Part shown: one piece after another, positions 54,314 to 63,055 of the stretch
Layout: every line of letters begins with the position of its first letter
Numbering within the stretch: position 1 is the first letter of the stretch
Source: Hyphomicrobiaceae bacterium
GTDB lineage: Bacteria; Pseudomonadota; Alphaproteobacteria; Rhizobiales; Hyphomicrobiaceae
Assembly: GCA_025351355.1 (NCBI GenBank)
Contig: JANXWC010000080.1
Coordinates: 1 to 64,000, forward strand
Reading direction: 5' to 3'
DNA length: 64,000 bases
Translations under genes and position numbers: made by a program
The notes under the pieces: generated by a model
Told to the model about the DNA's origin: nothing
Database searches by the model: none
The model's input: only the letters and a program-made list of their open reading frames with translations

Positions 54314-54508
54314 TTCAACAGCCCCCGCCATCCCTCAGAACTCGAGTCTTCAGTCGGCCACATTTTCAAGCATTGAGCAACACAGAATATCTGTTCCAGC
54401 AGAAATCCTGCCACAAACGCAATCGACGTACGCGTAGCCAACCTCAAAAAAAGCTGCTCTATATCGCCAAAAACGCTAGCCAACCTGGCCGAGGGGGACC
54501 ACGAAATC

Positions 54509-55360
54509 ATGAAATTCACCGGCACCAAGAACTACGTCGCCACCGACGATCTCAAGATCGCCGTCAACGCCGCCGTAACGTTGCAGCGCCCGCTGCTGGT
54601 CAAGGGCGAGCCGGGCACCGGCAAGACCGTGCTGGCGCACGAGGTGTCCAAAGCTCTCAAGGCGCCGCTGATCGAGTGGCACATAAAATCGACCACCAAG
54701 GCACAGCAGGGCCTCTACGAATACGATGCGGTTTCGCGCCTGCGCGACAGCCAGCTCGGTGACGAGCGCATCAAGGACATCCGCAACTACATCAAGAAGG
54801 GCAAGCTCTGGGAGGCGTTCACCGCACCCGTCCGGCCCGTGCTGTTGATCGACGAGATCGACAAGGCCGACATCGAATTCCCCAACGATCTGCTGCAGGA
54901 ACTCGATCGCATGGAGTTTTTCGTCTACGAGACGGGGGAAACCATCAAGGCCGCCATCAGGCCGATCGTGATGATCACCTCAAACAACGAGAAAGAACTG
55001 CCCGACGCATTCCTGCGCCGTTGCTTCTTCCATTACATCAAATTCCCCGACGCCGAGACCATGCGCGATATCGTCGAGGTGCATTTTCCCGGCCTGAAGG
55101 GACGCCTCGTGTCGGAAGCCATGAAGGTGTTCTACGACATCCGCGAAGTGCCGGGCTTGAAGAAAAAACCCTCCACGTCGGAGCTGCTCGACTGGATCAA
55201 GTTGCTGCTCAACGAAGACATCTCGCCCGAGACACTGCGCGAACAAGACCCGCGCAAACTCATCCCACCGCTGCACGGCGCCCTCCTCAAGAACGAACAG
55301 GACGTGCACCTGTTCGAACGTTTGGCCTTCATGGCCCGCCGCAAGATGCAGGGGGAGTGA
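54509..55360 (+). CDS. MoxR-type AAA+ ATPase
   Basis: AAA+ ATPase of 283 residues. Walker A is GEPGTGKTV at about 33-41, Walker B VLLIDEIDKAD, sensor 1 ITSNNEKELPDAFLRR. It matches the CoxD-like branch of MoxR ATPases, which work with a von Willebrand factor A protein to insert metals or remodel complexes. The usual VWA partner gene is not downstream; serB converges 32 bases away. GAGGGGG precedes the ATG at about 13-15 bases. Confidence 0.92.
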   Translation: MKFTGTKNYVATDDLKIAVNAAVTLQRPLLVKGEPGTGKTVLAHEVSKALKAPLIEWHIKSTTKAQQGLYEYDAVSRLRDSQLGDERIKDIRNYIKKGKLWEAFTAPVRPVLLIDEIDKADIEFPNDLLQELDRMEFFVYETGETIKAAIRPIVMITSNNEKELPDAFLRRCFFHYIKFPDAETMRDIVEVHFPGLKGRLVSEAMKVFYDIREVPGLKKKPSTSELLDWIKLLLNEDISPETLREQDPRKLIPPLHGALLKNEQDVHLFERLAFMARRKMQGE

Positions 55361-55392
55361 CGGTTTAAGGCGGCAGGTGAACTCCGCAGCCC

Positions 55393-56316
55393 TCAGGTTG
55401 CCGCGAACTCGTCCCGGCCATAGCCCTGCAGATACAGCAGCGCCGTCAGATCGCCGTTGACGATACTGGCGTGCGCCTGGGCCGACACGATCGGCTTGGC
55501 GTGATAGGCAACCCCCAGTCCCGCGGCGCCGATCATGGCGAGATCATTGGCGCCGTCACCTACCGCCAGTGTCTCAGCCAACTCGAGGCCACGCACGCGC
55601 GCAAACTCTTGCAAACTCGCCAGCTTGGCTTCCTTGCCGAGGATGGGGCCGATAACGTTACCGGTCATGATGCCGTTCTGGATTTCAAGCGTATTGGCGC
55701 GATTGACGTCGAAGCCAACCGCAGCAGCCACGCGCGATGTGAAAAATGTAAAACCTCCAGAGACCAGCGCCGTGTACGCGCCGAATTTCTTCATTGTCGC
55801 CACGAGCGTGCGACCGCCCGGCATCTCGGTAATTCTGCCATCATAGACGGCAGTCAGCTGCCTCTCTTGCAAGCCGGCGATCAGCCCCAGCCGCTCGCGC
55901 AGCGCCGCCTCGAACGGCAGTTCACCGCGCATCGCCCGCTCGGTGATGGCGGCAATCTGCGGCTTCAGGCCGAGCATGTCGGCCATCTCGTCGATGCACT
56001 CCTGCTGGATGATGGTGCTATCCATATCGGCGATCAGCAGTTTTTTGCGGCGGACCGTGCCCGGCAAAATATTCACATCCACCGGCCGCCCTTCGAGCAC
56101 ATCGTCGCGAATGCCGTCGGCGATCAGTGCATCGAGATCGTCGCGCTGGAAACCATCGACGCATTCGACGCGCGTTTCCCAGGCTTCGCCCGGCGACAAC
56201 CAGCGTGGCATCGACTGCTGGCGCGCCGGTAATATCGCCTGGATTGCCGCGATAGCGGCCGCATCAAGGGGGGTACTGCCGGGCTGGGCGATCAAACTGA
56301 GAACAAGTTGGGTCAT
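55393..56316 (-). CDS. serB: Phosphoserine phosphatase
   Basis: Last step of serine synthesis, 307 residues. N-terminal ACT-like regulatory part to about 85, then the HAD domain with the nucleophile Asp97 and Asp99 in ADMDSTI, VSGGFTFFT as motif II, and GDGANDLAMIGAAGLGVAYHAKP as motifs III-IV (quoted in part). Full length for the family. The frame extends 44 codons upstream through a repeat; ATG 56316 is the natural start. It is divergent from miaA. Confidence 0.95.
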   Translation of the reverse strand: MTQLVLSLIAQPGSTPLDAAAIAAIQAILPARQQSMPRWLSPGEAWETRVECVDGFQRDDLDALIADGIRDDVLEGRPVDVNILPGTVRRKKLLIADMDSTIIQQECIDEMADMLGLKPQIAAITERAMRGELPFEAALRERLGLIAGLQERQLTAVYDGRITEMPGGRTLVATMKKFGAYTALVSGGFTFFTSRVAAAVGFDVNRANTLEIQNGIMTGNVIGPILGKEAKLASLQEFARVRGLELAETLAVGDGANDLAMIGAAGLGVAYHAKPIVSAQAHASIVNGDLTALLYLQGYGRDEFAAT

Positions 56317-56340
56317 GGGATCAGACTTACAGGTAAAACT

Positions 56341-56408
56341 CGGGCGGTCCGGCGGGTGTCCCGTCAGCGGGGCGTGGGGCTGGCCCCACTTCGCGAAGCG
56401 AATTGCCG
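56341..56408. repeat. Palindromic repeat, family copy 2
   Basis: GGCGGGTGTCCCGTC, then GTGGGGCTGGCCCCAC (perfect hairpin, 56374-56389) and TTCGCGAAGCGAATT. The layout matches the element at 42144-42216, with compensating changes in the stems. It lies in the divergent serB/miaA promoter region. Confidence 0.65.
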
Positions 56409-56469
56409 CGCACTCATACCTGCGACGAAGGCCTCGCGCAAACCGCACCGAACGCTATATATCCCTGCC

Positions 56470-57405
56470 ATGACGCGCCCCATCCTCATCGCCGGCCCGA
56501 CGGCTTCGGGCAAATCCGCGCTGGCGCTGCGCCTGGCGGAACTGTTTGGCGGCGTGGTGATCAACGCCGACGCCATGCAGGTCTATCGCGAGATACCCAT
56601 TCTTTCGGCACGCCCGTCTGCCGAAGACGAAGCGCGCGCGCCGCATTGGCTTTACGGGCACGTCTCTGCAGCGGTCGCCTACTCCGTAGGCCGCTACGTC
56701 ACTGATGTCGCGGAAACGTTGGAAAAAGCAGGCGCCGCCGGGCTGCGCCCGATCATCGTGGGCGGCACCGGGCTTTACTTCAAGGCATTGCTCGAAGGCC
56801 TATCGCCGGTGCCGGCGATCCCCGAAGAGATTCGTGCGCACTGGCGCGCTCAGGCAAAGATCCTCGGCGCGCCGTCGCTACATGCCGAACTTTCCGTGCG
56901 CGATCCTGAAATGGCTGAGCGATTGGCGAGCAACGACACGCAACGACTGACCCGTTCGCTCGAAGTTCTCGACGCCACCGGACGCTCGCTGGCTGACTGG
57001 CAGCGTCAGTCGGGCACACCGCTCTTGGCGGAGCAAGAGACGGTGAGATTGGTGTTGCGGCCGGATCGACAACAGCTGCTCGATCGTTGCGATCAGCGTT
57101 TTGATTTGATGCTTGAAGCCGGTGCAGTGGGAGAGGTCGCGGCGCTGCTGGCGGCAGACCTGCATTCCGATTTGCCGGCGATGCGCGCCCTCGGCGTGCC
57201 GCCGCTGGCCAGTTTCGCGCGCGGAGTAACGACGCTGGAAGCTGCGCGAGCGCAGGCGAAGCTCGACACGCGTCATTACGTAAAGCGTCAGCGCACATGG
57301 CTTAAACGTAATATGATTACGTGGAACGATGTTCAAACAGCAGACTTGGAAAGAAATGATCGTTCATTGCAACTGTTTATTGATTGTTGCACTGCAACCT
57401 CGTAA
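56470..57405 (+). CDS. miaA: tRNA dimethylallyltransferase
   Basis: Transfers a dimethylallyl group to A37 of tRNAs that read U-starting codons; 311 residues. P-loop GPTASGKSALA at about 9-19, then INADAMQVYREIPILSARP (conserved D-x-Q-Y), and VGGTGLYFKALLEGL with the RYVKRQRTW-like end (TRHYVKRQRTWLKRN). The ATG at 56470 follows CCTGCC without a clear ribosome site. Confidence 0.95.
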   Translation: MTRPILIAGPTASGKSALALRLAELFGGVVINADAMQVYREIPILSARPSAEDEARAPHWLYGHVSAAVAYSVGRYVTDVAETLEKAGAAGLRPIIVGGTGLYFKALLEGLSPVPAIPEEIRAHWRAQAKILGAPSLHAELSVRDPEMAERLASNDTQRLTRSLEVLDATGRSLADWQRQSGTPLLAEQETVRLVLRPDRQQLLDRCDQRFDLMLEAGAVGEVAALLAADLHSDLPAMRALGVPPLASFARGVTTLEAARAQAKLDTRHYVKRQRTWLKRNMITWNDVQTADLERNDRSLQLFIDCCTATS

Positions 57406-57444
57406 TTGCCTGCGGTCTCGTCCGTTACGTCAAAGGAACATTCA

Positions 57445-59214
57445 ATGGCCCGCACCATGACCGGCGCCGAAATCGTTTTGAAGGCGCTCGCCGATCAAGG
57501 TGTCGAGCATCTGTTCGGCTACCCCGGTGGCGCCGTACTGCCGATCTACGACGAGATTTTCCAACAAGATAAAGTCAAGCATATCCTGGTGCGCCAGGAA
57601 GGCGGCGCGCTGCATGCCGCGGAAGGCTACGCACGATCAACCGGCAAGGTCGGTGTCTGCTTGGTGACATCCGGCCCTGGCGCCACCAATGCGGTGACCG
57701 GCCTTGCCGATGCGCTGATGGACTCCATTCCGCTGGTCTGCATCACCGGCCAAGTGCCGACCCATCTGATCGGCAACGACGCGTTCCAGGAATGCGACAC
57801 CGTCGGCATCACGCGACCCTGCACCAAGCACAACTGGCTGGTGCGCAGCGTCGACGACCTCGCGCGCGTGCTGCACGAAGCGTTTTATGTCGCCCAGACC
57901 GGCCGCCCTGGCCCCGTCGTCGTCGATATCCCAAAGGACGTGCAGTTCGCCAGCGGTCTCTACGTCGGGCCGCGCGACATCAAGCACAAGACCTACCGGC
58001 CGCGAACCCACGGCGAGCCCGGTGCGATCGCCGCCGCCGTCAAGCTAATGGCGTCGGGTAAAAGGCCAATCTTGTATACCGGCGGCGGCGTTATCAATTC
58101 CGGCCCCAAGGCCACAAAATTATTGCGCGAGTTGCAGAAGCTGACGGATTTTCCGGTCACCTCGACCTTGATGGGGCTTGGCGCTTATCCCGCCTCCGGC
58201 AAAGCGTGGCTCGGCATGCTCGGCATGCACGGCACCGCCGAAGCCAACATGGCCATGCACGGCTGCGACGTGATGATCAATATCGGCGCTCGCTTCGACG
58301 ATCGCATCACTGGCCGCATCGATGCCTTCAGCCCCGGCAGCCGTAAAATCCACGTCGATATCGATCCGTCGTCGATCAATAAGAACGTGCGGGTCGATAT
58401 TCCCATCGTCGGCGACGTTGCCCATGTGCTCGAAGAAATGATCGCCGTCTGGAAACGCGAAGGGTATTCCACCGACAAGGTGGCGCTGAAGAATTGGTGG
58501 GGCCAGATCGACAAATGGCGCGCGCTGAAATGCCTGCGCTACAAGCCCAACTCGGACATCATCATGCCGCAGTACGCTATCAAGCGGCTATACGCGGCGA
58601 CGCGCGATCGCGACACCTACATCACCACCGAAGTCGGCCAGCATCAGATGTGGGCGGCCCAGTTCTTCCACTTCGACGAGCCCAATCGCTGGATGACCTC
58701 CGGCGGCCTCGGCACCATGGGCTATGGCTTGCCGGCGGCCATCGGCGTGCAGTTGGCGCATCCCAAGGCAACCGTCGTCGATATCGCCGGCGACGCCTCC
58801 ATCCTCATGAACATCCAGGAAATGTCGACGGCGGTACAGTACGCCCTGCCGGTCAAGGTGATGATCCTCAACAACCAGTACATGGGCATGGTGCGCCAGT
58901 GGCAACAGCTGCTGCACGGCAATCGCATGAGCGAGAGCTATACTGAATCGATGCCCGACTTCGTTAAATTGGCGGAGGCCTACGGCGGCGTCGGCATCCG
59001 TTGTGACAAGCCGTCCGATCTCGACGGTGCGATCAAGGAAATGCTGGCGGTCAAAGGCCGTCCGGTGCTGTTCGATTGCCGCGTGGCGCAACTGGCCAAC
59101 TGCTTCCCGATGATTCCCTCGGGCAAGGCGCACAACGACATGCTGTTCGGCGAAGACGTCTCCGCCGACGAAATCGACAAAGCGATCGGCAAAGAGGGCA
59201 AGATGCTGGTGTAG
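57445..59214 (+). CDS. ilvB: Acetolactate synthase large subunit
   Basis: ThDP-dependent first step of branched-chain amino acid synthesis, 589 residues. It has FGYPGGAVLPIYDE, the catalytic glutamate in RQEGGALHAAEGYARSTG, the FAD-binding middle domain, and the ThDP motif GDASILMNIQEMSTA with NNQYMGMVRQWQ. AAAGGA precedes ATG 57445. The small subunit gene lies 2.3 kb downstream instead of directly after, separated by toxin-antitoxin genes and a GST. Confidence 0.97.
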   Translation: MARTMTGAEIVLKALADQGVEHLFGYPGGAVLPIYDEIFQQDKVKHILVRQEGGALHAAEGYARSTGKVGVCLVTSGPGATNAVTGLADALMDSIPLVCITGQVPTHLIGNDAFQECDTVGITRPCTKHNWLVRSVDDLARVLHEAFYVAQTGRPGPVVVDIPKDVQFASGLYVGPRDIKHKTYRPRTHGEPGAIAAAVKLMASGKRPILYTGGGVINSGPKATKLLRELQKLTDFPVTSTLMGLGAYPASGKAWLGMLGMHGTAEANMAMHGCDVMINIGARFDDRITGRIDAFSPGSRKIHVDIDPSSINKNVRVDIPIVGDVAHVLEEMIAVWKREGYSTDKVALKNWWGQIDKWRALKCLRYKPNSDIIMPQYAIKRLYAATRDRDTYITTEVGQHQMWAAQFFHFDEPNRWMTSGGLGTMGYGLPAAIGVQLAHPKATVVDIAGDASILMNIQEMSTAVQYALPVKVMILNNQYMGMVRQWQQLLHGNRMSESYTESMPDFVKLAEAYGGVGIRCDKPSDLDGAIKEMLAVKGRPVLFDCRVAQLANCFPMIPSGKAHNDMLFGEDVSADEIDKAIGKEGKMLV

Positions 59215-59232
59215 ACGAGACCGCCAATATGG

Positions 59233-59251
59233 AGTAAGATTTCGTCTTACT
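59233..59251. promoter_or_regulatory. Operator-like palindrome upstream of the AbrB/PIN pair
   Basis: AGTAAGA (59233-59239) faces TCTTACT (59245-59251), perfect seven-base arms with five-base centre, 22 bases before the antitoxin ATG. Likely the autoregulation site. Confidence 0.55.
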
Positions 59252-59273
59252 TTCCGCTCAAGGAGCGTTGCTG

Positions 59274-59543
59274 ATGGAGACCAAGGTATCAAGCAAGGGG
59301 CAGGTCATCATACCCAAGTCAATCCGCCAAGCGCGTGGCTGGGACACGGGCACGGAGCTAGTCGTCGAAGAGCGACCCGAAGGCGTACTACTCCGGACGA
59401 AATCGCCGTTCAAGCGGACGACGATCGACGACGTCATCGGCGTGGCAGGCTATAAGGGTCCACCAAAATCTATTGAGGATATGGAGCGAGGCATCGCCGA
59501 TGAGATGCGTGAGCGCGCCCGTCGAAAAGGCGTTGGGCAATGA
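59274..59543 (+). CDS. AbrB/MazE/SpoVT-domain antitoxin (VapB-like)
   Basis: Antitoxin of 89 residues with the swapped-hairpin AbrB domain: TKVSSKGQVIIPKSIRQARGW at the N-terminus (first part shown) then VVEERPEGVLLR. AGGAG lies eight bases before ATG 59274. The stop overlaps the PIN toxin start (ATGA). It should bind the palindrome just upstream. Confidence 0.9.
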   Translation: METKVSSKGQVIIPKSIRQARGWDTGTELVVEERPEGVLLRTKSPFKRTTIDDVIGVAGYKGPPKSIEDMERGIADEMRERARRKGVGQ

Positions 59544-59938
59544 TCGCAGTCGACACGAATATCATCGTGCGATTGATGATCAACGACAACGCAAAGCAGG
59601 TTTCCAAAGCAAGATCGCTGGTTGTCGAAAATAACATCGCAATCACGAGCGGGGTGTTGATCGAAACGGTTTGGGTTTTAGGCCGAACTTATGCGCTTGA
59701 TAGGCCGGCGATCGCTCGGTCACTCGCAGCGCTTCTGGCATTGCCCAATATCGCGGCTCCCTGGCCGGGCTCGGTTCAATCGCTACTCGATTGTTTTTTG
59801 GCCGGCATGGACTTCGCAGATGTCGTCCATCTTCTCGACGCGAAGGCACTTGGATGCAATAAATTGGCGTCGTTTGACGAGAAGCTGCGCAAACAAGCGG
59901 CCAAGCGCACGATCGACATAGACGTGGTCGCTCCGTGA
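59540..59938 (+). CDS. PIN-domain toxin ribonuclease (VapC-like)
   Basis: PIN nuclease of 132 residues. Acidic metal-site residues: Asp5 (AVDTNIIVRL), the glutamate in LIETVWVL, the Asp in FADVVHLLDAKALG, and the final SFDEKL. Coupled to the AbrB-type antitoxin by ATGA overlap. Members cleave tRNA or rRNA; target unknown. Confidence 0.92.
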   Translation: MIAVDTNIIVRLMINDNAKQVSKARSLVVENNIAITSGVLIETVWVLGRTYALDRPAIARSLAALLALPNIAAPWPGSVQSLLDCFLAGMDFADVVHLLDAKALGCNKLASFDEKLRKQAAKRTIDIDVVAP

Positions 59939-60039
59939 CGAAATCAACTCGCCCTAGTAGTTATTCAAACCGACCAAAGATCGATCGAGAATGCTGTCGA
60001 CGAGCTGGCGGAAGCAATCAGGCGGAGGATCAACTGATG

Positions 60040-60465
60040 TCAGCCGCCAGCGCTCCATGGGTTTATGACCTTCACGCCCAACGCAGCGAAGTCCTTGGCG
60101 TTCCTTGTCGCGATGCTGGCGTTGAGAGCCTTGCCCATGCCGGCAATCTGGAAGTCGATTATTTTCTTGTCTTGATGGCGATTGGCAGACCTCGCGTAGA
60201 TGGCAGCGGCCGCAAGCGCAGCGCCGCGATCGAAGTCCACAATACGATTTTTGAGCATGTCGGAAAGCACATAGTCTCGTTGTGTTTCGAGGTGGCGGCG
60301 CTTGCTGCCTGTCGGCAGACATTCGATGCCGAATTGAATTTCCAGGCCGACGAGGGTCGGCACATGGAGATCACTCGCTTCGAGTGTTTCAAGCCACTGG
60401 ATGATCGACGGCTCTCCTTCAAGGCGCATGAAGGCCGATACGACATTGGTATCGAGCAAGATCAT
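60040..60465 (-). CDS. PIN-domain toxin ribonuclease (FitB/VapC-like)
   Basis: PIN nuclease of 141 residues on the minus strand. Asp5 in LLDTNVVSAFMR, Glu42 in LVGLEIQFGI, then DKKIIDFQIAGMG and the final ATRNAKDFAALGVKVINPW, the usual FitB ending. The start overlaps the antitoxin stop (ATGA at 60462-60465). It is convergent with the AbrB/PIN pair. Confidence 0.92.
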   Translation of the reverse strand: MILLDTNVVSAFMRLEGEPSIIQWLETLEASDLHVPTLVGLEIQFGIECLPTGSKRRHLETQRDYVLSDMLKNRIVDFDRGAALAAAAIYARSANRHQDKKIIDFQIAGMGKALNASIATRNAKDFAALGVKVINPWSAGG

Positions 60466-60752
60466 CGATCCAGGTTCACACGCCGGGCCCGTGACGTCTT
60501 GCGGATGCGCTTAAGATTCGTCTGGAACTCATCCCACACATCGTCAGGAATAGGATTAGCTCGCGATTGTTTAACGAGTAGATCTGCGAGCGCTTTCCCC
60601 GATTTTTCAGTCGTGCCAGAGGCCTCGACTGGCTCTACCCTGGCTAAGATGTCTCGCACTTCCGCCTCCAGGCTGCGCCCGTGTACTATCGCATTGCGCC
60701 GGAGCTTTTCTTTGACGTCGTCGGGTAGATCGCGAACCAGGATTTGCGCCAT
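60462..60752 (-). CDS. FitA-like ribbon-helix-helix antitoxin
   Basis: Antitoxin of 96 residues. N-terminal ribbon-helix-helix MAQILVRDLPDDVKEKL, then HGRSLEAEVRDIL as in FitA/StbC. AGAGGTG precedes the ATG at 60752. Two TGATATCA palindromes lie directly upstream, consistent with a FitAB-type tetramer bound to spaced operator sites. Confidence 0.92.
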   Translation of the reverse strand: MAQILVRDLPDDVKEKLRRNAIVHGRSLEAEVRDILARVEPVEASGTTEKSGKALADLLVKQSRANPIPDDVWDEFQTNLKRIRKTSRARRVNLDR

Positions 60753-60780
60753 TGATATCACCTCTATAAAAATGATATCA
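60753..60780. promoter_or_regulatory. Paired TGATATCA operator of the FitAB-type pair
   Basis: TGATATCA at 60753-60760 and again at 60773-60780 (extended there to the ten-base palindrome ATGATATCAT), start to start 20 bases, about two helical turns. The position overlaps the expected antitoxin promoter. Confidence 0.65.
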
Positions 60781-60827
60781 TTGTAGGTACGAGATCGCAA
60801 TAGTTTCATTCTGCAGCGAGCAGCCAC

Positions 60828-61511
60828 ATGCACCTCCTCATCGGCAACAAGGTCTATTCGTCATGGTCGCTCAGGCCATGGATCGTCATGCGTGCGAAAG
60901 GCATCGCATTCGACGAAACACTGCTACCGCTGCGCATGCCAGACACGACCGAGCGCATCAAACAGCATTCGCCGACCGGCAAGGTGCCTTGCCTCGTCGA
61001 TGGTGACGTGACGGTCTGGGAAAGCTTGGCGATCATGGAATATGTCGCGGAAAAATTTCCTGAGAAGGTGATTTGGCCGCGCGACGCGGTAGCGCGTGCG
61101 CACGCGCGTTCCGTCGCTACCGAAATGCATTCTGGTTTCATGGCCTTGCGCAAGCATTGCCCGATGGTGATCACGCAGCGCTTCGCGGCCAAACCATTGC
61201 CCGACGACGTACAGGCAGACGTCGCGCGCATTGCCGCCATCTGGAACGAGGCGCGCGCCCGCTTTGGCAAGGACTCGCGCGAGCCGTTTCTCTACGGCGG
61301 CTTTACCGCCGCCGACGGCATGTATGTCCCCGTCGTCACCCGATTGCAGACCTATTCGATTTCGGTCGATCCGGTATCGCGCGCTTACATGGATGCTGTC
61401 CTGGCGCATCCCGCCTATCGCGAATGGTTGGACGGCGCCATTGCCGAACCTTGGACGCTGGCGCAGAACGAGACCGAAACGCTGATCGAAGATTTACGCG
61501 CCAAGAATTAA
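60828..61511 (+). CDS. Glutathione S-transferase family protein
   Basis: GST of 227 residues. N-terminal thioredoxin-like domain with the active-site serines in KVYSSWSLRPW (about 8-18), cis-proline segment GKVPCLVDG and ESLAIMEYV that binds the gamma-glutamyl group. Helical domain follows. Substrate unknown; probably conjugation or isomerisation. It sits 27 bases before ilvN on the same strand. Confidence 0.92.
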   Translation: MHLLIGNKVYSSWSLRPWIVMRAKGIAFDETLLPLRMPDTTERIKQHSPTGKVPCLVDGDVTVWESLAIMEYVAEKFPEKVIWPRDAVARAHARSVATEMHSGFMALRKHCPMVITQRFAAKPLPDDVQADVARIAAIWNEARARFGKDSREPFLYGGFTAADGMYVPVVTRLQTYSISVDPVSRAYMDAVLAHPAYREWLDGAIAEPWTLAQNETETLIEDLRAKN

Positions 61512-61538
61512 AGCATTCCGACACAAAGGTCCCCATCA

Positions 61539-62114
61539 ATGTCCCACAAACCCACCGGCTCCGCTTACTTTCTCGAAGAGACCAAGGTCGCCAGCGAAAG
61601 CCATACGATCTCGGTGCTGGTCGACAACGAGCCGGGCGTGCTGGCCCGCATCATCGGCCTGTTCTCGGGACGCGGCTACAATATCGACAGCCTGACGGTA
61701 TCGGAAACCGAACACGAAAAGCATCTGTCGCGCATCACGGTCGTCACCAAGGGCACGCCGATGGTGCTGGCACAGATCAAGAACCAGCTCGACCGCATGG
61801 TCCCCGTCCACAGTGTGCACGATCTGACCGCCGGCGGCGATCCGCTCGAGCGTGAACTGGCGCTGGTTAAGGTCGCGGGCACCGGCGAGAAGCGCATCGA
61901 GGCGCTACGCCTTGCCGAAATTTTTCGCGCCAACGTGATCGATGCCTCAACCGAACATTTCGTGTTCGAGATGACCGGTCGCTCCCCGAAGATCGAGCAG
62001 TTCATCGCGATCATGACCAAGCTCGGCCTCGTTGAGGTTTCGCGGACTGGCATTGCGGGTCTCGCGCGCGGCCCCCAGGGCATGATCGACAAGACGGCGG
62101 GACAATCGAGCTGA
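61539..62114 (+). CDS. ilvN: Acetolactate synthase small (regulatory) subunit
   Basis: Valine-feedback regulatory subunit, 191 residues. N-terminal ACT domain (TISVLVDNEPGVLARIIGLF, then GRGYNIDSLTV) and the C-terminal ACT-like half with TGRSPKIEQFI and GLARGPQG. It partners the large subunit encoded at 57445-59214. ATG 61539 is followed by a normal family N-terminus. Confidence 0.96.
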   Translation: MSHKPTGSAYFLEETKVASESHTISVLVDNEPGVLARIIGLFSGRGYNIDSLTVSETEHEKHLSRITVVTKGTPMVLAQIKNQLDRMVPVHSVHDLTAGGDPLERELALVKVAGTGEKRIEALRLAEIFRANVIDASTEHFVFEMTGRSPKIEQFIAIMTKLGLVEVSRTGIAGLARGPQGMIDKTAGQSS

Positions 62115-62137
62115 ACTGATCTGAGGGCGAGACTGAC

Positions 62138-62764
62138 ATGAGCGAAAACGGGAGTTTGGACGGACGCCAGGGACTGCAGCGCCTGGAAGCGTTCAGCGAC
62201 GGTGTCATTGCCATCATCATCACGATCATGGTGCTGGAATTGAAGCTGCCCGAACATCTGCCCGCCGGGCGACCGATGCACATGTGGGCGGATCTGATCG
62301 TACCATTGGCGCCCAAACTCATCGCCTACGTTTTGAGCTTTTTCGTCGTCGCCGTGCTGTGGCTCAATCACAAATCACTCGTCGACAATCTCAAGCGAGG
62401 CAGCCACGGGGTCGTGCTGATCAATATGATCCTGCTGTTCTTCATGTCGTTCATTCCGTTCGCCACGCATCTGATCGGCGAAACACAAGCGCAAGCCCCG
62501 GGCGTGGCGCTCTACGGGGCGCTGCTGTTGGCCTGCTCGCTTGCGTTCGCCGCCATGCGGCAGCAAGTGGGACGGCAGACGACGGACCCGGCTGCGCTGG
62601 AAAAGCAACGTCGCCTGCGCGTGCGCAGCCTCACCGGGATTGCCATTTATATTCTCGCTATTTCCTTGGCATTCGTATCGCCGTGGCTGGCCTTGGCAGC
62701 CTATGCACTCGTGCCTACGCTGTTTTTTCTGCCCCAATTGCTCGGTGGTGAGGGCGCCGGTTGA
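62138..62764 (+). CDS. TMEM175-family (DUF1211) potassium channel-like protein
   Basis: Membrane protein of 208 residues with about six helices. The family signature RLEAFSDGVIAIIITIMVLEL is at residues 15-35 (key residues FSDG), followed by VLWLNHKSL. Bacterial TMEM175 proteins form tetrameric K+ channels with a hydrophobic selectivity filter. It starts 23 bases after ilvN, so may share its transcript. Confidence 0.9.
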   Translation: MSENGSLDGRQGLQRLEAFSDGVIAIIITIMVLELKLPEHLPAGRPMHMWADLIVPLAPKLIAYVLSFFVVAVLWLNHKSLVDNLKRGSHGVVLINMILLFFMSFIPFATHLIGETQAQAPGVALYGALLLACSLAFAAMRQQVGRQTTDPAALEKQRRLRVRSLTGIAIYILAISLAFVSPWLALAAYALVPTLFFLPQLLGGEGAG

Positions 62765-63055
62765 CGCGCCGACCGCAGGCAAAAACCAGCCGCATATTTA
62801 CCCGAACTTAAGCAACCCGGTGCTATGCCATTCAAGTCGGCAGCTTCCCCAGAGCCGCCGCATGTACCGCGTTCCACAAAGAGCAGAGTATTCGCCGCAG
62901 ACTGTGTTGCGCGTTTCTGCCGGTCGCGCGTTCCGCTCTTTGCATTTCACTCGGTATCGCAGCAACGGCGTCTCGATCCAGCCCCTTCATTTGTGCGTGA
63001 TGTGCACCGGTATCACCGGATGCGCAGACGGTTGCGATCGGGACGCCGAAGCGTC

